Shown: piece after piece, positions 1 to 8,808 of the stretch | How positions within the stretch are numbered: the stretch's first letter is position 1 | Layout: every line of letters starts with the position of its first letter | Source: Opitutus sp. GAS368 | GTDB taxonomy: Bacteria; Verrucomicrobiota; Verrucomicrobiia; Opitutales; Opitutaceae | DNA length: 41,725 nucleotides | NCBI GenBank assembly: GCA_945903545.1 | Contig: CAMDOO010000023.1 | Coordinates: forward strand, 1-41,725 | Reading direction: 5' to 3' | Program-made: the position numbers and the translations under genes | Notes under the pieces: model-generated | Told to the model about the DNA's origin: nothing | Database searches by the model: none | Seen by the model: the letters and a program-made list of their open reading frames with translations, nothing else

Positions 1-480
1 ATCACCGTCTCCACCGTCGGCATCGTCCCGGGCATCGACACGCTGGCCGAGTCGGGTCTCAACGTGCACCTCGCGGTGTCGCTCCATGCCCCCGACGACG
101 ACACGCGCGCCCGGCTGCTGCCGATGGGGAGACGGTTCCCGATCGCTGACATCCTCGCGGCGGCCGACCGCTTCCAAGCCCGGCGAGGCCGGCCGGTCTC
201 GATCCAATACTGCCTGCTCGCCGGGGTGAACGATTCCCCCGCCCACGCCGTGCGCCTGGCGGAGCTGCTCACCTCGCGCCGGATGCACGTCAACCTCCTG
301 CGCTACAATCCCACCGGACTGAGCCTGCGCGGGATCGATTACCGGCCGTCGTCGGACGCCACCTCCGAGGCCTTTGCGGAGGTCCTGCGCAGCCGCGGGC
401 TCGTGGCGCATTTCCGTCGCTCGCGCGGACCGGAGATCGATGCGGCCTGCGGTCAGTTGCGGAGCAAGTCGAACGGTTGA
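1..480 (+). CDS. RlmN/Cfr-family radical SAM methyltransferase, C-terminal part
   Basis: The gene is cut by the window edge; the open frame runs from base 1 to the TGA at 478-480 and gives about 159 residues. The visible part covers the second half of an RlmN-type enzyme: the LAVSLHAPDDDTR segment of the radical SAM barrel, the GVNDS segment, the NLLRYNPTG loop, and a C-terminal IDAACGQL that carries the methyl-accepting cysteine of the RlmN/Cfr mechanism. The N-terminal CxxxCxxC cluster motif lies outside the window. RlmN methylates A2503 of 23S rRNA and some tRNAs. A second, complete rlmN lies at 18973-20115 and is clearly different in sequence, so this is a paralogue whose substrate cannot be assigned from what is visible. 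Confidence 0.85.
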   Translation: MTVSTVGIVPGIDTLAESGLNVHLAVSLHAPDDDTRARLLPMGRRFPIADILAAADRFQARRGRPVSIQYCLLAGVNDSPAHAVRLAELLTSRRMHVNLLRYNPTGLSLRGIDYRPSSDATSEAFAEVLRSRGLVAHFRRSRGPEIDAACGQLRSKSNG

Positions 481-681
481 CTTAGCCGGACACAGGCAGT
501 CGAGAGCCGGAATTCAGATCCCGTTTCCTTCCATCCAAGCGGATCCATCAACCCCCATTTGTTTGGCTTCTGACACCCAACACTCAGCTCGCGACTGCAT
601 GGTTCCGGTTTGGGATCGGATCCTGCTCCTGATCAAGACTGGCCAACCACCGCGGCACGGGTCAGTCTCGGTCCACCGCGT

Positions 682-2859
682 ATGAGCACAACGTCCTCCC
701 CGTCCGCGCCCTCCCTCGATCGCCGCGGTTTCCTCCGGGTCACTGCCCTCGCCGGCGGCGGCCTGCTGATTGGAGCCTACGTGCCATTCGGGGCCACCGA
801 GGCTGCCGCCCAAGCCGCGCCCGGAGCCGGTGGCGACTTCGTCCCCAATGTCTTCATCCGCCTCTCGCCCAACGGGGCCGTGTCGCTGATCGCACCCAAC
901 TCCGAGATGGGCCAGGGTGCCAAGACCGCGCTCCCGATGCTCATCGCCGAGGAGCTCGACGTGGCGTGGGCCAGTGTGACCGTCACCCAGGGCGACTTGA
1001 ATCCGGCTTACGGGCGCCAGTTTGCCGTCGGCAGCCAGTCCACCGTGGCGAACTTCATCCCCCTGCGGCAGGCGGGCGCCACCGCCCGGGCCATGCTGGT
1101 CGAAGCGGCGGCCCAGACTTGGGGCGTGGCCGCCGGCGAGTGCACGACCGCGCAGGGCGAGGTGATCCATGCCGCGTCCAACCGTCGCCTCGGCTACGGT
1201 GCGCTCGCGGCGAAAGCCGCCATCCTGGCCGTGCCTTCGGGGGTGGCTCTCAAGGACCCAAAGGATTTCAAGCTGGTGGGCACGCGGGTGCCCGGTGTGG
1301 ACACCCGGAAGATTGTCACCGGTGAGTCCCTTTTTGGCATCGACCAGAAACTGCCTGGCATGCTCTACGCGGCCTATGTGAAATGCCGCGTCTCCGGCGG
1401 AAAACCGGTCGGCGCCAACCTCGACGAGGTGAAGCAGCTCCCGGGCGTGCGTGATGCGTTCGTTCTCGAGGGCATCACCGGACTCGCGCCCGGCGTGGCT
1501 ATCGTGGCTGCGTCGACCTGGCAGGCCTTCAAGGCCGCCGAACAACTCAGCGTCCAATGGGACCCCGGGGCCGGTGCGAACCAGAGCAGCGCCGACATGG
1601 CGCGGCAGGCCGAGACCCTCGCCCAGGCCGTGCCCGCGCCGCGATGGCCCGCCGGGACCAAGTCCGTCGAGGCCGTCTACCACTACCCTTTCCTCGCCCA
1701 CGCCACGCTGGAGCCGCAGAACTGCACCGCGGTGTTCCGGAACGGCGTGATGGAGATGTGGTGCCCGACGCAAATTCCGTCCGTGGGACAGGGCCTCGTC
1801 ACGCAGGGGCTCGGGATCGCCGCCCGCGACGTCGTGGTGCACGTCACGCGCCTTGGCGGCGGTTTCGGGCGCCGGAGTGTCAACGAGCCCGCGCTCGAGG
1901 TTGCCGCCATCGCCAGGCGTCTCGAGGGCACCCCGGTCAAACTCACCTGGATGCGGGAGCACGACTTCGCGCATGACCAGTACCGCTCCAACGGCTGGCA
2001 CTACTTCCAGGCGGGACTCGACGGCACTGGCAAGGTCGTCGACCTGCAGGATGCCTTCGTGAAGATGCTCGGGGGACCGGGCGACATGAACGCCGGGGGT
2101 TTTCCGTTCACGGCGATCCCGGGCTCCCGGGTCGTATCGAGCAAGCTCAGCGGCAGCATCCCCACGGGCTACTGGCGCGCCCCCGGCGACAACGGCAACA
2201 CCTGGGCGACCCAGTCATTCGTCGACGAGCTGGCGCACGCCGCCGGTCGCGACCCGCTGGACTTCACGCTCGCGCTGCTCGCCACGATACCCGCCCCCGG
2301 CGCGGATCGCGGGGGCCGCGGCGGTTTCGGGGGCGGATTCTCTTCCGGGAAAATGACGGCCGTGCTGAGGCTCGCGACCGAGCAGGCCGGCTGGGGCCGA
2401 AAGTTGCCGCGCGGCCAGGGGCTGGGTTTTGCCATCACCCACACCAACAACGCCCACGTCGCCATCGTTGCCCAGGTGACGGTCAGCCCGCAGGGGGTGT
2501 TGCGCATCAACCGCCTCACGGCGGCGGTGGACGCCGGGATCATCGTCAACCTCAGCTCGGCCGAGGGTCAGGTGCAGGGCGCGATGCTCGATGGCATCAG
2601 CGCGGCATGGTACCAGAAGATCACGATCGAACAGGGAGCGGCCGCCCAGGCGAACTTTGCCCAGTACCCGCAGCTGCGGATGCACGAGGCGCCCCCCGAG
2701 GTGGCGGTGCACTTCATCCGTTCGACCTCCGCGCCCACCGGGCTCGGCGAACCGGGCCTGCCGGCGGCGGCCCCCGCGGTCTGCAACGCCATTTTTGCCG
2801 CCACGGGGAGACGCATCCGCACGCTGCCGATCATCGACACCGATCTGGCGTGGGCTTGA
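682..2859 (+). CDS. Mo-hydroxylase large subunit, IorB-like (xanthine dehydrogenase family), Tat-exported
   Basis: This is a molybdopterin-binding large subunit of the isoquinoline 1-oxidoreductase beta (IorB) type, about 725 residues, the usual length. The frame is open further upstream, but the ATG at 682 puts a twin-arginine signal right at the N-terminus (DRRGFLRV, then a hydrophobic stretch), so I chose it. The GGGFGRR loop lies near residues 392-398. Near residue 690 the GLGEPG motif holds the glutamate that is catalytic in this family. A glycine-rich insert (RGGRGGFGGGF) lies around residues 540-550. Such subunits normally pair with a [2Fe-2S] IorA subunit and often a cytochrome c, but neither is adjacent: the upstream gene is RlmN-like and the downstream gene is DUF1275. 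The substrate is unknown; periplasmic oxidation of an aldehyde or N-heterocycle is an inference from the family. Confidence 0.9.
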   Translation: MSTTSSPSAPSLDRRGFLRVTALAGGGLLIGAYVPFGATEAAAQAAPGAGGDFVPNVFIRLSPNGAVSLIAPNSEMGQGAKTALPMLIAEELDVAWASVTVTQGDLNPAYGRQFAVGSQSTVANFIPLRQAGATARAMLVEAAAQTWGVAAGECTTAQGEVIHAASNRRLGYGALAAKAAILAVPSGVALKDPKDFKLVGTRVPGVDTRKIVTGESLFGIDQKLPGMLYAAYVKCRVSGGKPVGANLDEVKQLPGVRDAFVLEGITGLAPGVAIVAASTWQAFKAAEQLSVQWDPGAGANQSSADMARQAETLAQAVPAPRWPAGTKSVEAVYHYPFLAHATLEPQNCTAVFRNGVMEMWCPTQIPSVGQGLVTQGLGIAARDVVVHVTRLGGGFGRRSVNEPALEVAAIARRLEGTPVKLTWMREHDFAHDQYRSNGWHYFQAGLDGTGKVVDLQDAFVKMLGGPGDMNAGGFPFTAIPGSRVVSSKLSGSIPTGYWRAPGDNGNTWATQSFVDELAHAAGRDPLDFTLALLATIPAPGADRGGRGGFGGGFSSGKMTAVLRLATEQAGWGRKLPRGQGLGFAITHTNNAHVAIVAQVTVSPQGVLRINRLTAAVDAGIIVNLSSAEGQVQGAMLDGISAAWYQKITIEQGAAAQANFAQYPQLRMHEAPPEVAVHFIRSTSAPTGLGEPGLPAAAPAVCNAIFAATGRRIRTLPIIDTDLAWA

Positions 2860-2937
2860 CCGGCAGCGAGATCATTTCGCCCAGCTTGGGGGCCCGTCAG
2901 CGGCAGCCCTAAAGGCCTTCCCGAAACCGGATAGGTA

Positions 2938-3642
2938 GTGACGAACCGGCATGGATCGGGCTATTCGAACCCCTTCATGTTCACCAAGCCCACTCCGCCC
3001 TGGATCACCGTCGGGGCGTTGTGCCTGGCATGCGGCGCCGGCTGCATCAATGCGGTCGGTTTCCTGGGTGCCCAGCACCAGGCACTCTCCCACATGTCCG
3101 GCACGGTGACCAATCTCGGGATCGAACTCGGCCGGGCCGACCCCACCCTGGCGTGGCGGGCCCTCGGGGTGCTCGGCTCCTTTTTCCTCGGCTGCGTGGC
3201 GAGCGGGATGATCATCCGGCAGAGCACCTTGAAACTTGGCCGGCGCTATGGCGTGGCCCTGACGGTGGAAGCAGGGCTGCTGTTCGCGTCCGCTTGGTGT
3301 TTCCGCCACGGGGCGACCGCCACCGGCGATCATCTCGCCGCGATGGCCTGCGGGCTCCAGAACGCCATGGCCACGGGGTACAGCGGCGCCGTGATCCGCA
3401 CGACCCATGTCAGCGGCATTATCACCGACCTCGGAATCGCCGTCGGGCTTTTCGCCCGCCGCCAGCCCGTCGACTGGCGCCGCCTCCAGCTCTATCTGGT
3501 GCTCCTGCTGGGTTTCCTCGCGGGTGGCGTGCTCGGGGCGGTGGCCTTTGTGCGGCTGGGTTACGACACCCTGCTGATTCCCGCGGCCCTCACCGGCGGC
3601 ATCGGTCTCTGCTACGCAGCGTACCGTCACTTTCAGCACTAG
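2938..3642 (+). CDS. DUF1275 (YoaK-like) integral membrane protein
   Basis: A hydrophobic protein of about 234 residues with roughly six membrane segments. It carries the two internally related signatures of DUF1275: LSHMSGTVTNLG in the first half and TTHVSGIITDLG in the second, the latter after a GLQNAMATGYSGAV segment. The family is widespread and its biochemical function is not established; a transport role is assumed. The listed start is GTG at 2938. An ATG at 2977 (starting MFTKPTPPW) is equally plausible, and no strong Shine-Dalgarno sequence decides between them. The gene is convergent with the SulP gene and a hairpin lies between them. Confidence 0.88.
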   Translation: MTNRHGSGYSNPFMFTKPTPPWITVGALCLACGAGCINAVGFLGAQHQALSHMSGTVTNLGIELGRADPTLAWRALGVLGSFFLGCVASGMIIRQSTLKLGRRYGVALTVEAGLLFASAWCFRHGATATGDHLAAMACGLQNAMATGYSGAVIRTTHVSGIITDLGIAVGLFARRQPVDWRRLQLYLVLLLGFLAGGVLGAVAFVRLGYDTLLIPAALTGGIGLCYAAYRHFQH

Positions 3643-3644
3643 TC

Positions 3645-3678
3645 CGAACACTTCACAACCGTAGGTGTGAAATGTTCG
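3645..3678. terminator. Hairpin between convergent genes, possible bidirectional terminator
   Basis: Arms 3645-3657 and 3666-3678 are complementary at 12 of 13 positions with an 8-base loop, three bases after the stop codon of the DUF1275 gene. The mismatch becomes a G-U pair in the minus-strand transcript. There is no U-tract, so factor-independent termination is uncertain; the placement between convergent genes is the main argument. Confidence 0.45.
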
Positions 3679-3758
3679 CCCGGTCGGGCCGACTTGGCCG
3701 GGGCCGGCCGCGTTGCGCGTTACCCGGGATCGCAAGGAGCAGTTCCTTTGCGCCAGAC

Positions 3759-5435
3759 TTACCCGGCACCGCCGAGAATCTCCTTCGCCCGCGCCACGGC
3801 GGAGGGCAGATCCGCGGCGACATTGTCCGGCCCCACGGCGTCGAGAAACCCCGCCTTCTCCATCAGGAAGTAGGGCTGCGTGTGCGGACCGCTGAGGATG
3901 AGGTGTCGCCCGTGACGGCGGAGCTTGGAATGCAGCGACTCAAGCCCGCGCAGCGCGGTGCCGTCGAGGGCGGTCAGCGCGGCCAGGTGCAGGATCACCA
4001 CCCGGGTGTCGGTGTTCGACCGGCGCACCACGCTGTCGAGCTTGTCGGCCGCGCCGAAGAGCAGCGCCCCGAACACGCGGTAAACCATGACCCCTCCCGG
4101 CAGGTCCGGGACGGGCTCGTGTCCCTGCTCCGTCGCCTCATCGTGAGCGAAGACCTGCGTCGTGTCCGCCACGCGCTTGATGAAGAGCACGCCGGCGAGG
4201 ATCAGCCCCGCTTTGACCGCTACCGTCAGGTCAAACACGACGGTCAACCCAAAGGTCAGCAGAAATACCGCCGCATCGCTCCGGGCCTGGCTTCGGAGCA
4301 GGAGGAATTCGTCCCATTCGCCCATCTTGAAGGCGACGAGCAGGAGCACGGCCCCGAGCACCGTCAGCGGCACGAATTGCGCCAGCGGTGCCGCGACCAG
4401 CACGATGAGCAGGATGGTCAGGGCGTGGATCATGCCGGCCAAGGGCGAGCTGGCGCCGCCGCGGACGTTGGTCGCAGTGCGGGCGATGACGCCGGTCACC
4501 GGGATGCCGCCGAAGAAAGGCACCACCATGTTGGCGATGCCCTGCCCCATCAGCTCCTGGTTCGAGTCATGTCGGTCATCGATCATGCCGTCGGACACCA
4601 CCGCCGAAAGCAGCGACTCCATCGCGCCCATCAGCGTGATCGCGAGCGCCGGGGTGAGCAGGCCGAGCAGATGCTCCCAGTTGAGCGTGAGCAGCGCCGG
4701 CGCCGGCAGCCCGCGCGGAAAGGCCCCGGCGCCGAAGCGCGTGCCGATCGTTTCCACCGGCAGCTTCGCGAGCACCACGAGCAGGGTGCCGCCAACGAGG
4801 GCCACGATCGAGCCGGGGACAAAACGCGCGAAGCGTTTCGGCCAGAGCGCGATCACGCCGAGGGAGGCGAGCCCGACCAGCACCGTCGGACCGCTGAGGG
4901 TCGGCAGGGCCCGGGCCAGGGCGGACATTTTTTCCAGAAACTCCGAGGGCACCGTCTCCATCCGGAGCCCGAGGAAGTCGCGCACCTGCGTGGCCATGAT
5001 CGTGATCGCAATGCCGCAGGTGAAGCCGGTCGTGACCGGATGAGGGATGAACTTGATGAGCGATCCCAGGCGCGCGGCTCCCAGCAGGAACAGGAACACA
5101 CCCGACATGAAGGTGCAGATCAGCAGGCTCGGCAGCCCGTACTGGGCCACAATGGCGTAGAGCAGGCCGACAAACGCCCCGGCCGGGCCGCCGATCTGCA
5201 CGCGCGATCCACCCAGCGCCGAGACCAGGAACCCACCGATGATCGCACTTGTGATGCCCGCGGCGGGCGTGACCCCGGAGGCGATGCCAAATCCGATCGC
5301 GAGGGGCAGCGCAACAATGCCGACGAGGAAGCCGGCGGATAAATCCCGAAAAAACCGACCCCGGTTGTAATCGCGCAAGCTCTCCAACAAGCGGGGCCGG
5401 AACGAGAAGGAGGATCGCCCGCCGGTTGCGCTCAT
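3759..5435 (-). CDS. SulP-family anion transporter with STAS domain
   Basis: This 558-residue protein has the SulP architecture. A transmembrane core fills about residues 25-410, beginning with the family segment around DLSAGFLVGIVALPLAIGFGIASG, and a cytoplasmic STAS domain follows at about 435-550 (VMVYRVFGALLFGAADKLD ... LALTALDGTALRGLESLHS). SulP proteins carry sulfate, bicarbonate or other anions, usually with Na+ or H+; the substrate cannot be told from sequence. It lies 45 bases downstream of the adenylate cyclase on the same strand with no terminator seen between them, so the two may be co-transcribed. A link between bicarbonate uptake and a class III cyclase would be attractive but is only an inference. 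Confidence 0.92.
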   Translation of the reverse strand: MSATGGRSSFSFRPRLLESLRDYNRGRFFRDLSAGFLVGIVALPLAIGFGIASGVTPAAGITSAIIGGFLVSALGGSRVQIGGPAGAFVGLLYAIVAQYGLPSLLICTFMSGVFLFLLGAARLGSLIKFIPHPVTTGFTCGIAITIMATQVRDFLGLRMETVPSEFLEKMSALARALPTLSGPTVLVGLASLGVIALWPKRFARFVPGSIVALVGGTLLVVLAKLPVETIGTRFGAGAFPRGLPAPALLTLNWEHLLGLLTPALAITLMGAMESLLSAVVSDGMIDDRHDSNQELMGQGIANMVVPFFGGIPVTGVIARTATNVRGGASSPLAGMIHALTILLIVLVAAPLAQFVPLTVLGAVLLLVAFKMGEWDEFLLLRSQARSDAAVFLLTFGLTVVFDLTVAVKAGLILAGVLFIKRVADTTQVFAHDEATEQGHEPVPDLPGGVMVYRVFGALLFGAADKLDSVVRRSNTDTRVVILHLAALTALDGTALRGLESLHSKLRRHGRHLILSGPHTQPYFLMEKAGFLDAVGPDNVAADLPSAVARAKEILGGAG

Positions 5436-5480
5436 GGCGCGAAGCTGACCTTGGACGTCCGGGCGCGCAAGGGCTTGGAC

Positions 5481-7757
5481 TTACTTTTCCTTCATCTTGA
5501 AGACCCCATCCCAGCCAGGACCGGGCGGTTCCTTCCTCATGTCGGCGCAGCGGCCGAGAAACACGGACGAAGGCGTGACCTCATGGATCGGATAAGTCCC
5601 GGCCCGGCTGAACTCGAGTGGGTAACTTTGCTGGAAAAAATTCACGGCGCCATCCCAGTCCTGTTGCAGGTAGCGTTCGACGCCCTTGGCGAAGAGATCG
5701 AGACACTCGCGGCGGCGATCGGTGAGGTTCTCTCGCAGGCAGACAATCTGGTGCACCGGCACGGGCTGGGTGCGGCCCTTGACGATGATGCGGTCGAGGA
5801 AGCGGAAGACCACGCGGTCGCCGTGCTTCTCGCAGGCCTGCCGGGTGGCGTCGGTCACCATGGTGTAGACACCGAGAGACTTCGCACCCGACTCCATGCG
5901 GGCGGCGAGGTTCACGTTGTCACCCATCATCGTATAGCTGAACCGCGAGCGGCTGCCCATGTTGCCGATGATGGCCGGGCCGGTGTTGAGGCCGAGCCGG
6001 GCGCGCAGGCCGTGCACGACGGGCGGCCACTTGTCGCCCTCGGCCTTCCACTTCTCGCGCAGCTCGACGATCCGCAGCTGCACCCGCTGGGTGGCAATGC
6101 ACGCGCGGTAGGCATGGTCGGCCAGCGGCAGCGGCGCGCCGAACATGGCCACGATCGCGTCGCCGATGTACTTGTCGAGCGTGCCGCCCTCCTCCTGCAC
6201 GATGTCGGTGCAGGCGGTCAGGTACTCGTTCATCAGCTCGACGAGCAGCGCGGGCGACATCTGCTCGGAAAAGCCGGAGAACGACTCAATGTCGGAAAAA
6301 TAGGCCGTGATGATCTCCTCGTGGCCGCCGAGCTTCGGGTCCTGCTCGGACTCGACCATGCGGTTGACGAGCTCCGGCGAGAGGTACGTGCCGAACAGCC
6401 CCTTGATGCGGCCGCGCTGGCGCTGCTCCTCGATGATGTCCCAGGTGAGCGCCGCGAAGCTCGTGGTGAAGGCCGCGCCGAGCGGCGCGACGAGCGGAAG
6501 CACCAGCAGGCTCCCGTCGAAGACGCTGAACGCGAGCATCGTGTACACCCCCATGGAGAGCACCGCCATGATCTTGGCGAAGACCGCCCGGGAGCCGCCG
6601 GCGACGGCCAGCACCGTGACCAAGGCGGTGAGGGCAAACGTGATGACGTGTCCGCTCCACGCGGTCAGCGGACGCAGGGTTTCGCCCGAGATGATGGTCT
6701 TGAGCAGGTTGCCGTGGATCCCGACCCGCGGCACGGGTGACGGGTCGAACGGAGTCTCGGCCACGTCCTGCAGCAAGCGGTCGACCGGGCCGACCAGCAC
6801 GATGGCATCCTTGAAATCGTCCTGGGCGAAGAATTCCTGCGCCGCCTTCTTCTCCTCGGGTTTCTCCGAAACCAGCAACTGGGCATACCCGAGCACGGTA
6901 TTGAACCCGATGCGCGGGTTGTACTCCGAGTCCCAGGCCGAGAACCAATTGACATCCAGCAACTGGCCCTGGCGCAGCGGCAGGCTCGCCACCTCGGTGC
7001 CGTCGGCGCGCACGAAGCGCAGGCGGTCGTTCGCGACCTTCACGCCGTCCGCCGGCAAGCCCCAATAAAGCCGCGCCAGCTCGACTGCCATGTGGTGATA
7101 GACCTTGATCGAAGTCGGGGCGAACAGCGGCACCGTGCGCATCCCGCCGTTCACCGTGTCAATGAAGCCGAGCAGCGGCGGGTCGACCGCCACCACGGTG
7201 CGTCCCAGCTGGCGATAGAAGGAGGTGCGCTCCGGCGGCTCGATATCCGCCTCGGAGCGCTGCTCGGCGGCAAGGTAGGGGAAAGACCGGCTGGTTTCCT
7301 GCCCGTTGAGCCCGCGGAGTTTTTCCGCGGCGAAACTGGCGGCAAAGACCACCGGAGGGGTGGCCGGGCGGAAAAGGAAGGACGACAACTTCAGGTCGCC
7401 TTGCTTCACCTTTTCCCCATCCGCGACCTCGGGGATGCCCTGGGGAGAAAGGAGGAAGTCGAATCCCACGGCCTTCACGTGGGCGATGTCGACCAGGCTC
7501 TTCGCCACCTCGGCGAAAATTTCGCGGCTCCAGGGAAAATTGCCGATGTCCTCGATGCTCCGCGAGTCGACGTCGACGTACACGATCTTGACTGGGGCCG
7601 GACGCTCCCAACGGTAGAGAAAACGCCAGTCCATCGTGCGCTCGTTGAAAAACTCGAGCTTCCCAAAGTGGTCCAGGCCCGACCAAATCAGCAGAATCGA
7701 CGCCAGCAGCAGCCACCGCAGCAGCGCCAGCGTAAGTTTTTTCGAGATCCGGACCAC
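5481..7757 (-). CDS. CHASE2-domain adenylate cyclase (class III)
   Basis: A membrane-bound nucleotide cyclase of about 758 residues. An N-terminal membrane helix (around LTLALLRWLLLASILLIW) is followed by an extracytoplasmic CHASE2 sensor domain with VYVDVDSRSIEDIGNFPW, then a cluster of membrane helices, and a class III catalytic domain at about residues 480-660. The catalytic domain shows both metal aspartates (AYFSDIESFSGF and YIGDAIVAMFG), the lysine of DKYIGD expected for ATP use, and the TMMGDNVNLAARMES segment. The frame is open up to 7835, but the first codons of that longer version would be the transcribed terminator of the upstream FecR gene, so I take the GTG at 7757. FecR and SulP flank it on the same strand. 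The product is predicted to be cAMP; the signal is unknown. Confidence 0.93.
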   Translation of the reverse strand: MVRISKKLTLALLRWLLLASILLIWSGLDHFGKLEFFNERTMDWRFLYRWERPAPVKIVYVDVDSRSIEDIGNFPWSREIFAEVAKSLVDIAHVKAVGFDFLLSPQGIPEVADGEKVKQGDLKLSSFLFRPATPPVVFAASFAAEKLRGLNGQETSRSFPYLAAEQRSEADIEPPERTSFYRQLGRTVVAVDPPLLGFIDTVNGGMRTVPLFAPTSIKVYHHMAVELARLYWGLPADGVKVANDRLRFVRADGTEVASLPLRQGQLLDVNWFSAWDSEYNPRIGFNTVLGYAQLLVSEKPEEKKAAQEFFAQDDFKDAIVLVGPVDRLLQDVAETPFDPSPVPRVGIHGNLLKTIISGETLRPLTAWSGHVITFALTALVTVLAVAGGSRAVFAKIMAVLSMGVYTMLAFSVFDGSLLVLPLVAPLGAAFTTSFAALTWDIIEEQRQRGRIKGLFGTYLSPELVNRMVESEQDPKLGGHEEIITAYFSDIESFSGFSEQMSPALLVELMNEYLTACTDIVQEEGGTLDKYIGDAIVAMFGAPLPLADHAYRACIATQRVQLRIVELREKWKAEGDKWPPVVHGLRARLGLNTGPAIIGNMGSRSRFSYTMMGDNVNLAARMESGAKSLGVYTMVTDATRQACEKHGDRVVFRFLDRIIVKGRTQPVPVHQIVCLRENLTDRRRECLDLFAKGVERYLQQDWDGAVNFFQQSYPLEFSRAGTYPIHEVTPSSVFLGRCADMRKEPPGPGWDGVFKMKEK

Positions 7758-7810
7758 GGCGCGCGACCGTAGGAAGGCACCTGGGCAAACGGAAGTCAGA
7801 AGTCCGGCGC

Positions 7811-7839
7811 AAAAAAACCCGGTGGTCGAAGCCACCGGG
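7811..7839 (-). terminator. Rho-independent terminator of the FecR gene
   Basis: On the minus strand an 8-bp perfect stem (7832-7839 with 7818-7825) and 6-base loop is followed directly by seven T (positions 7817-7811). It begins 20 bases after the FecR stop codon. It overlaps the open extension of the downstream cyclase frame, which argues against the long start for that gene. Confidence 0.9.
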
Positions 7840-7858
7840 CGGGAAAGGGCGGAAGGCC

Positions 7859-8785
7859 TTAGCGACCGTCGCCCGAGGTCGTCCTCTGCTGCGGCTGCGT
7901 GGCCTGCGGACCCGGTTCGGTCTGCTGCGGCTGCTGTTGTTGGTTGTTGTTGTTCTGCGGCGTATCGAGCACGATGGTTGGACCCGCCGTCGAGATCGTG
8001 ACGTTGGCCGTGGCCTCCACGATGGTTTGCACCATCGCCAGCACCTGTTGCGTGACCGCCGCCGTGGACTGCTGGGTCGCGACGCTGGTGCCGGCCGGCA
8101 GCACGATCGTCACCGCGCCCGTCACATTGTCGACATTGACGGTGACGCTGGTTAGGACGACCTCCTGATCGGCGCCGACCGCGACGATCGGGGCCGCGCC
8201 GTTGGCGAGTTCGACCTCGACGCTGCCTTCGACCGTGGTGAGGGAGAAAAACGCCTGGCCGGTCCCATTGGGGCGATAGACAATGCGGAAGGTGGTGCCG
8301 CGGATGCCGGCCGCGCCCACGGGCGTGCCGACCGTGAATTCGGACCCGCCAGCCCGGTTCAGTTTCGCGACCTTGCCGACGAGTTCGCCCTTGGTGAGAT
8401 TGATCTTGGTCTTCGAGATATTGGGCTCATCGGTGATGGTGTCCGGCTTAAGTTCCGGGGCCCCCGGCTCCATCGTGAAGGTGTCGATATCGAGGATGGA
8501 GTCCGACCCGAGGTTCACCACCGCACCGTTCGCAAAAATGAGGACCACGCTCGCATTGACCTCGGTGGTCACGACCATGCCCTGGTGCAGATCGGAGTAA
8601 TTGTTGGTCACGGTCACGGAGTTCACCGACGGATCCGCGGTCTTCTCACGGGCGGTGACCTTGCCCTTGACGCCACGGGCGACAATGCGGCCCGGCTCCT
8701 GGGCCGCGGCTGCACGGGCCTCGGTACCGGTCAGGACAAAGACAAAGCCGAACAAAACCGACCAGAGGAGCGCCTTGGTGTTCAT
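7859..8785 (-). CDS. Exported FecR-domain protein with Gln-rich tail
   Basis: The 308-residue product begins with a signal peptide (MNTKALLWSVLFGFVFVLTG ... ARAAAA). A FecR-like beta-rich domain follows at about residues 35-210, with the typical GVKGKV start, FANGAVVNLGSDS, and VGTPVGAAGIRGTTFRI with TTVEGSVEV. Classical FecR transmits a TonB-receptor signal to an ECF sigma factor. Here no TonB receptor or FecI is adjacent and there is no anti-sigma N-terminal domain, so the protein is probably a periplasmic or surface protein. The last 40 residues are low-complexity Gln/Asn/Pro (NNNNQQQQPQQ). FecR proteins next to CHASE2 cyclases form a common gene pair, which suggests a shared signalling role; that is an inference. 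The upstream O-antigen-ligase gene ends 23 bases before it. Confidence 0.88.
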   Translation of the reverse strand: MNTKALLWSVLFGFVFVLTGTEARAAAAQEPGRIVARGVKGKVTAREKTADPSVNSVTVTNNYSDLHQGMVVTTEVNASVVLIFANGAVVNLGSDSILDIDTFTMEPGAPELKPDTITDEPNISKTKINLTKGELVGKVAKLNRAGGSEFTVGTPVGAAGIRGTTFRIVYRPNGTGQAFFSLTTVEGSVEVELANGAAPIVAVGADQEVVLTSVTVNVDNVTGAVTIVLPAGTSVATQQSTAAVTQQVLAMVQTIVEATANVTISTAGPTIVLDTPQNNNNQQQQPQQTEPGPQATQPQQRTTSGDGR

Positions 8786-8808
8786 GAAATTAAGCGACGG
8801 TGGGCAAT

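Noticed and set aside
514-2001. 495-codon minus-strand frame across the IorB-like gene
   Set aside because: A shadow of the real gene; composition is His/Gly/Arg-rich without recognisable motifs.
3021-5342. Very long plus-strand open frame (773 codons) across the SulP gene
   Set aside because: It is antisense to a clear SulP coding region, is rich in Arg, His, Gln and Glu as antisense GC-rich frames are, and matches no family.
5451-6740. 429-codon plus-strand frame opposite the adenylate cyclase
   Set aside because: Antisense shadow of a gene with intact class III cyclase motifs.
7758-7835. Longer N-terminus for the CHASE2 cyclase
   Set aside because: Its first codons are the FecR terminator hairpin and T-run; the GTG at 7757 places the membrane helix at the N-terminus.
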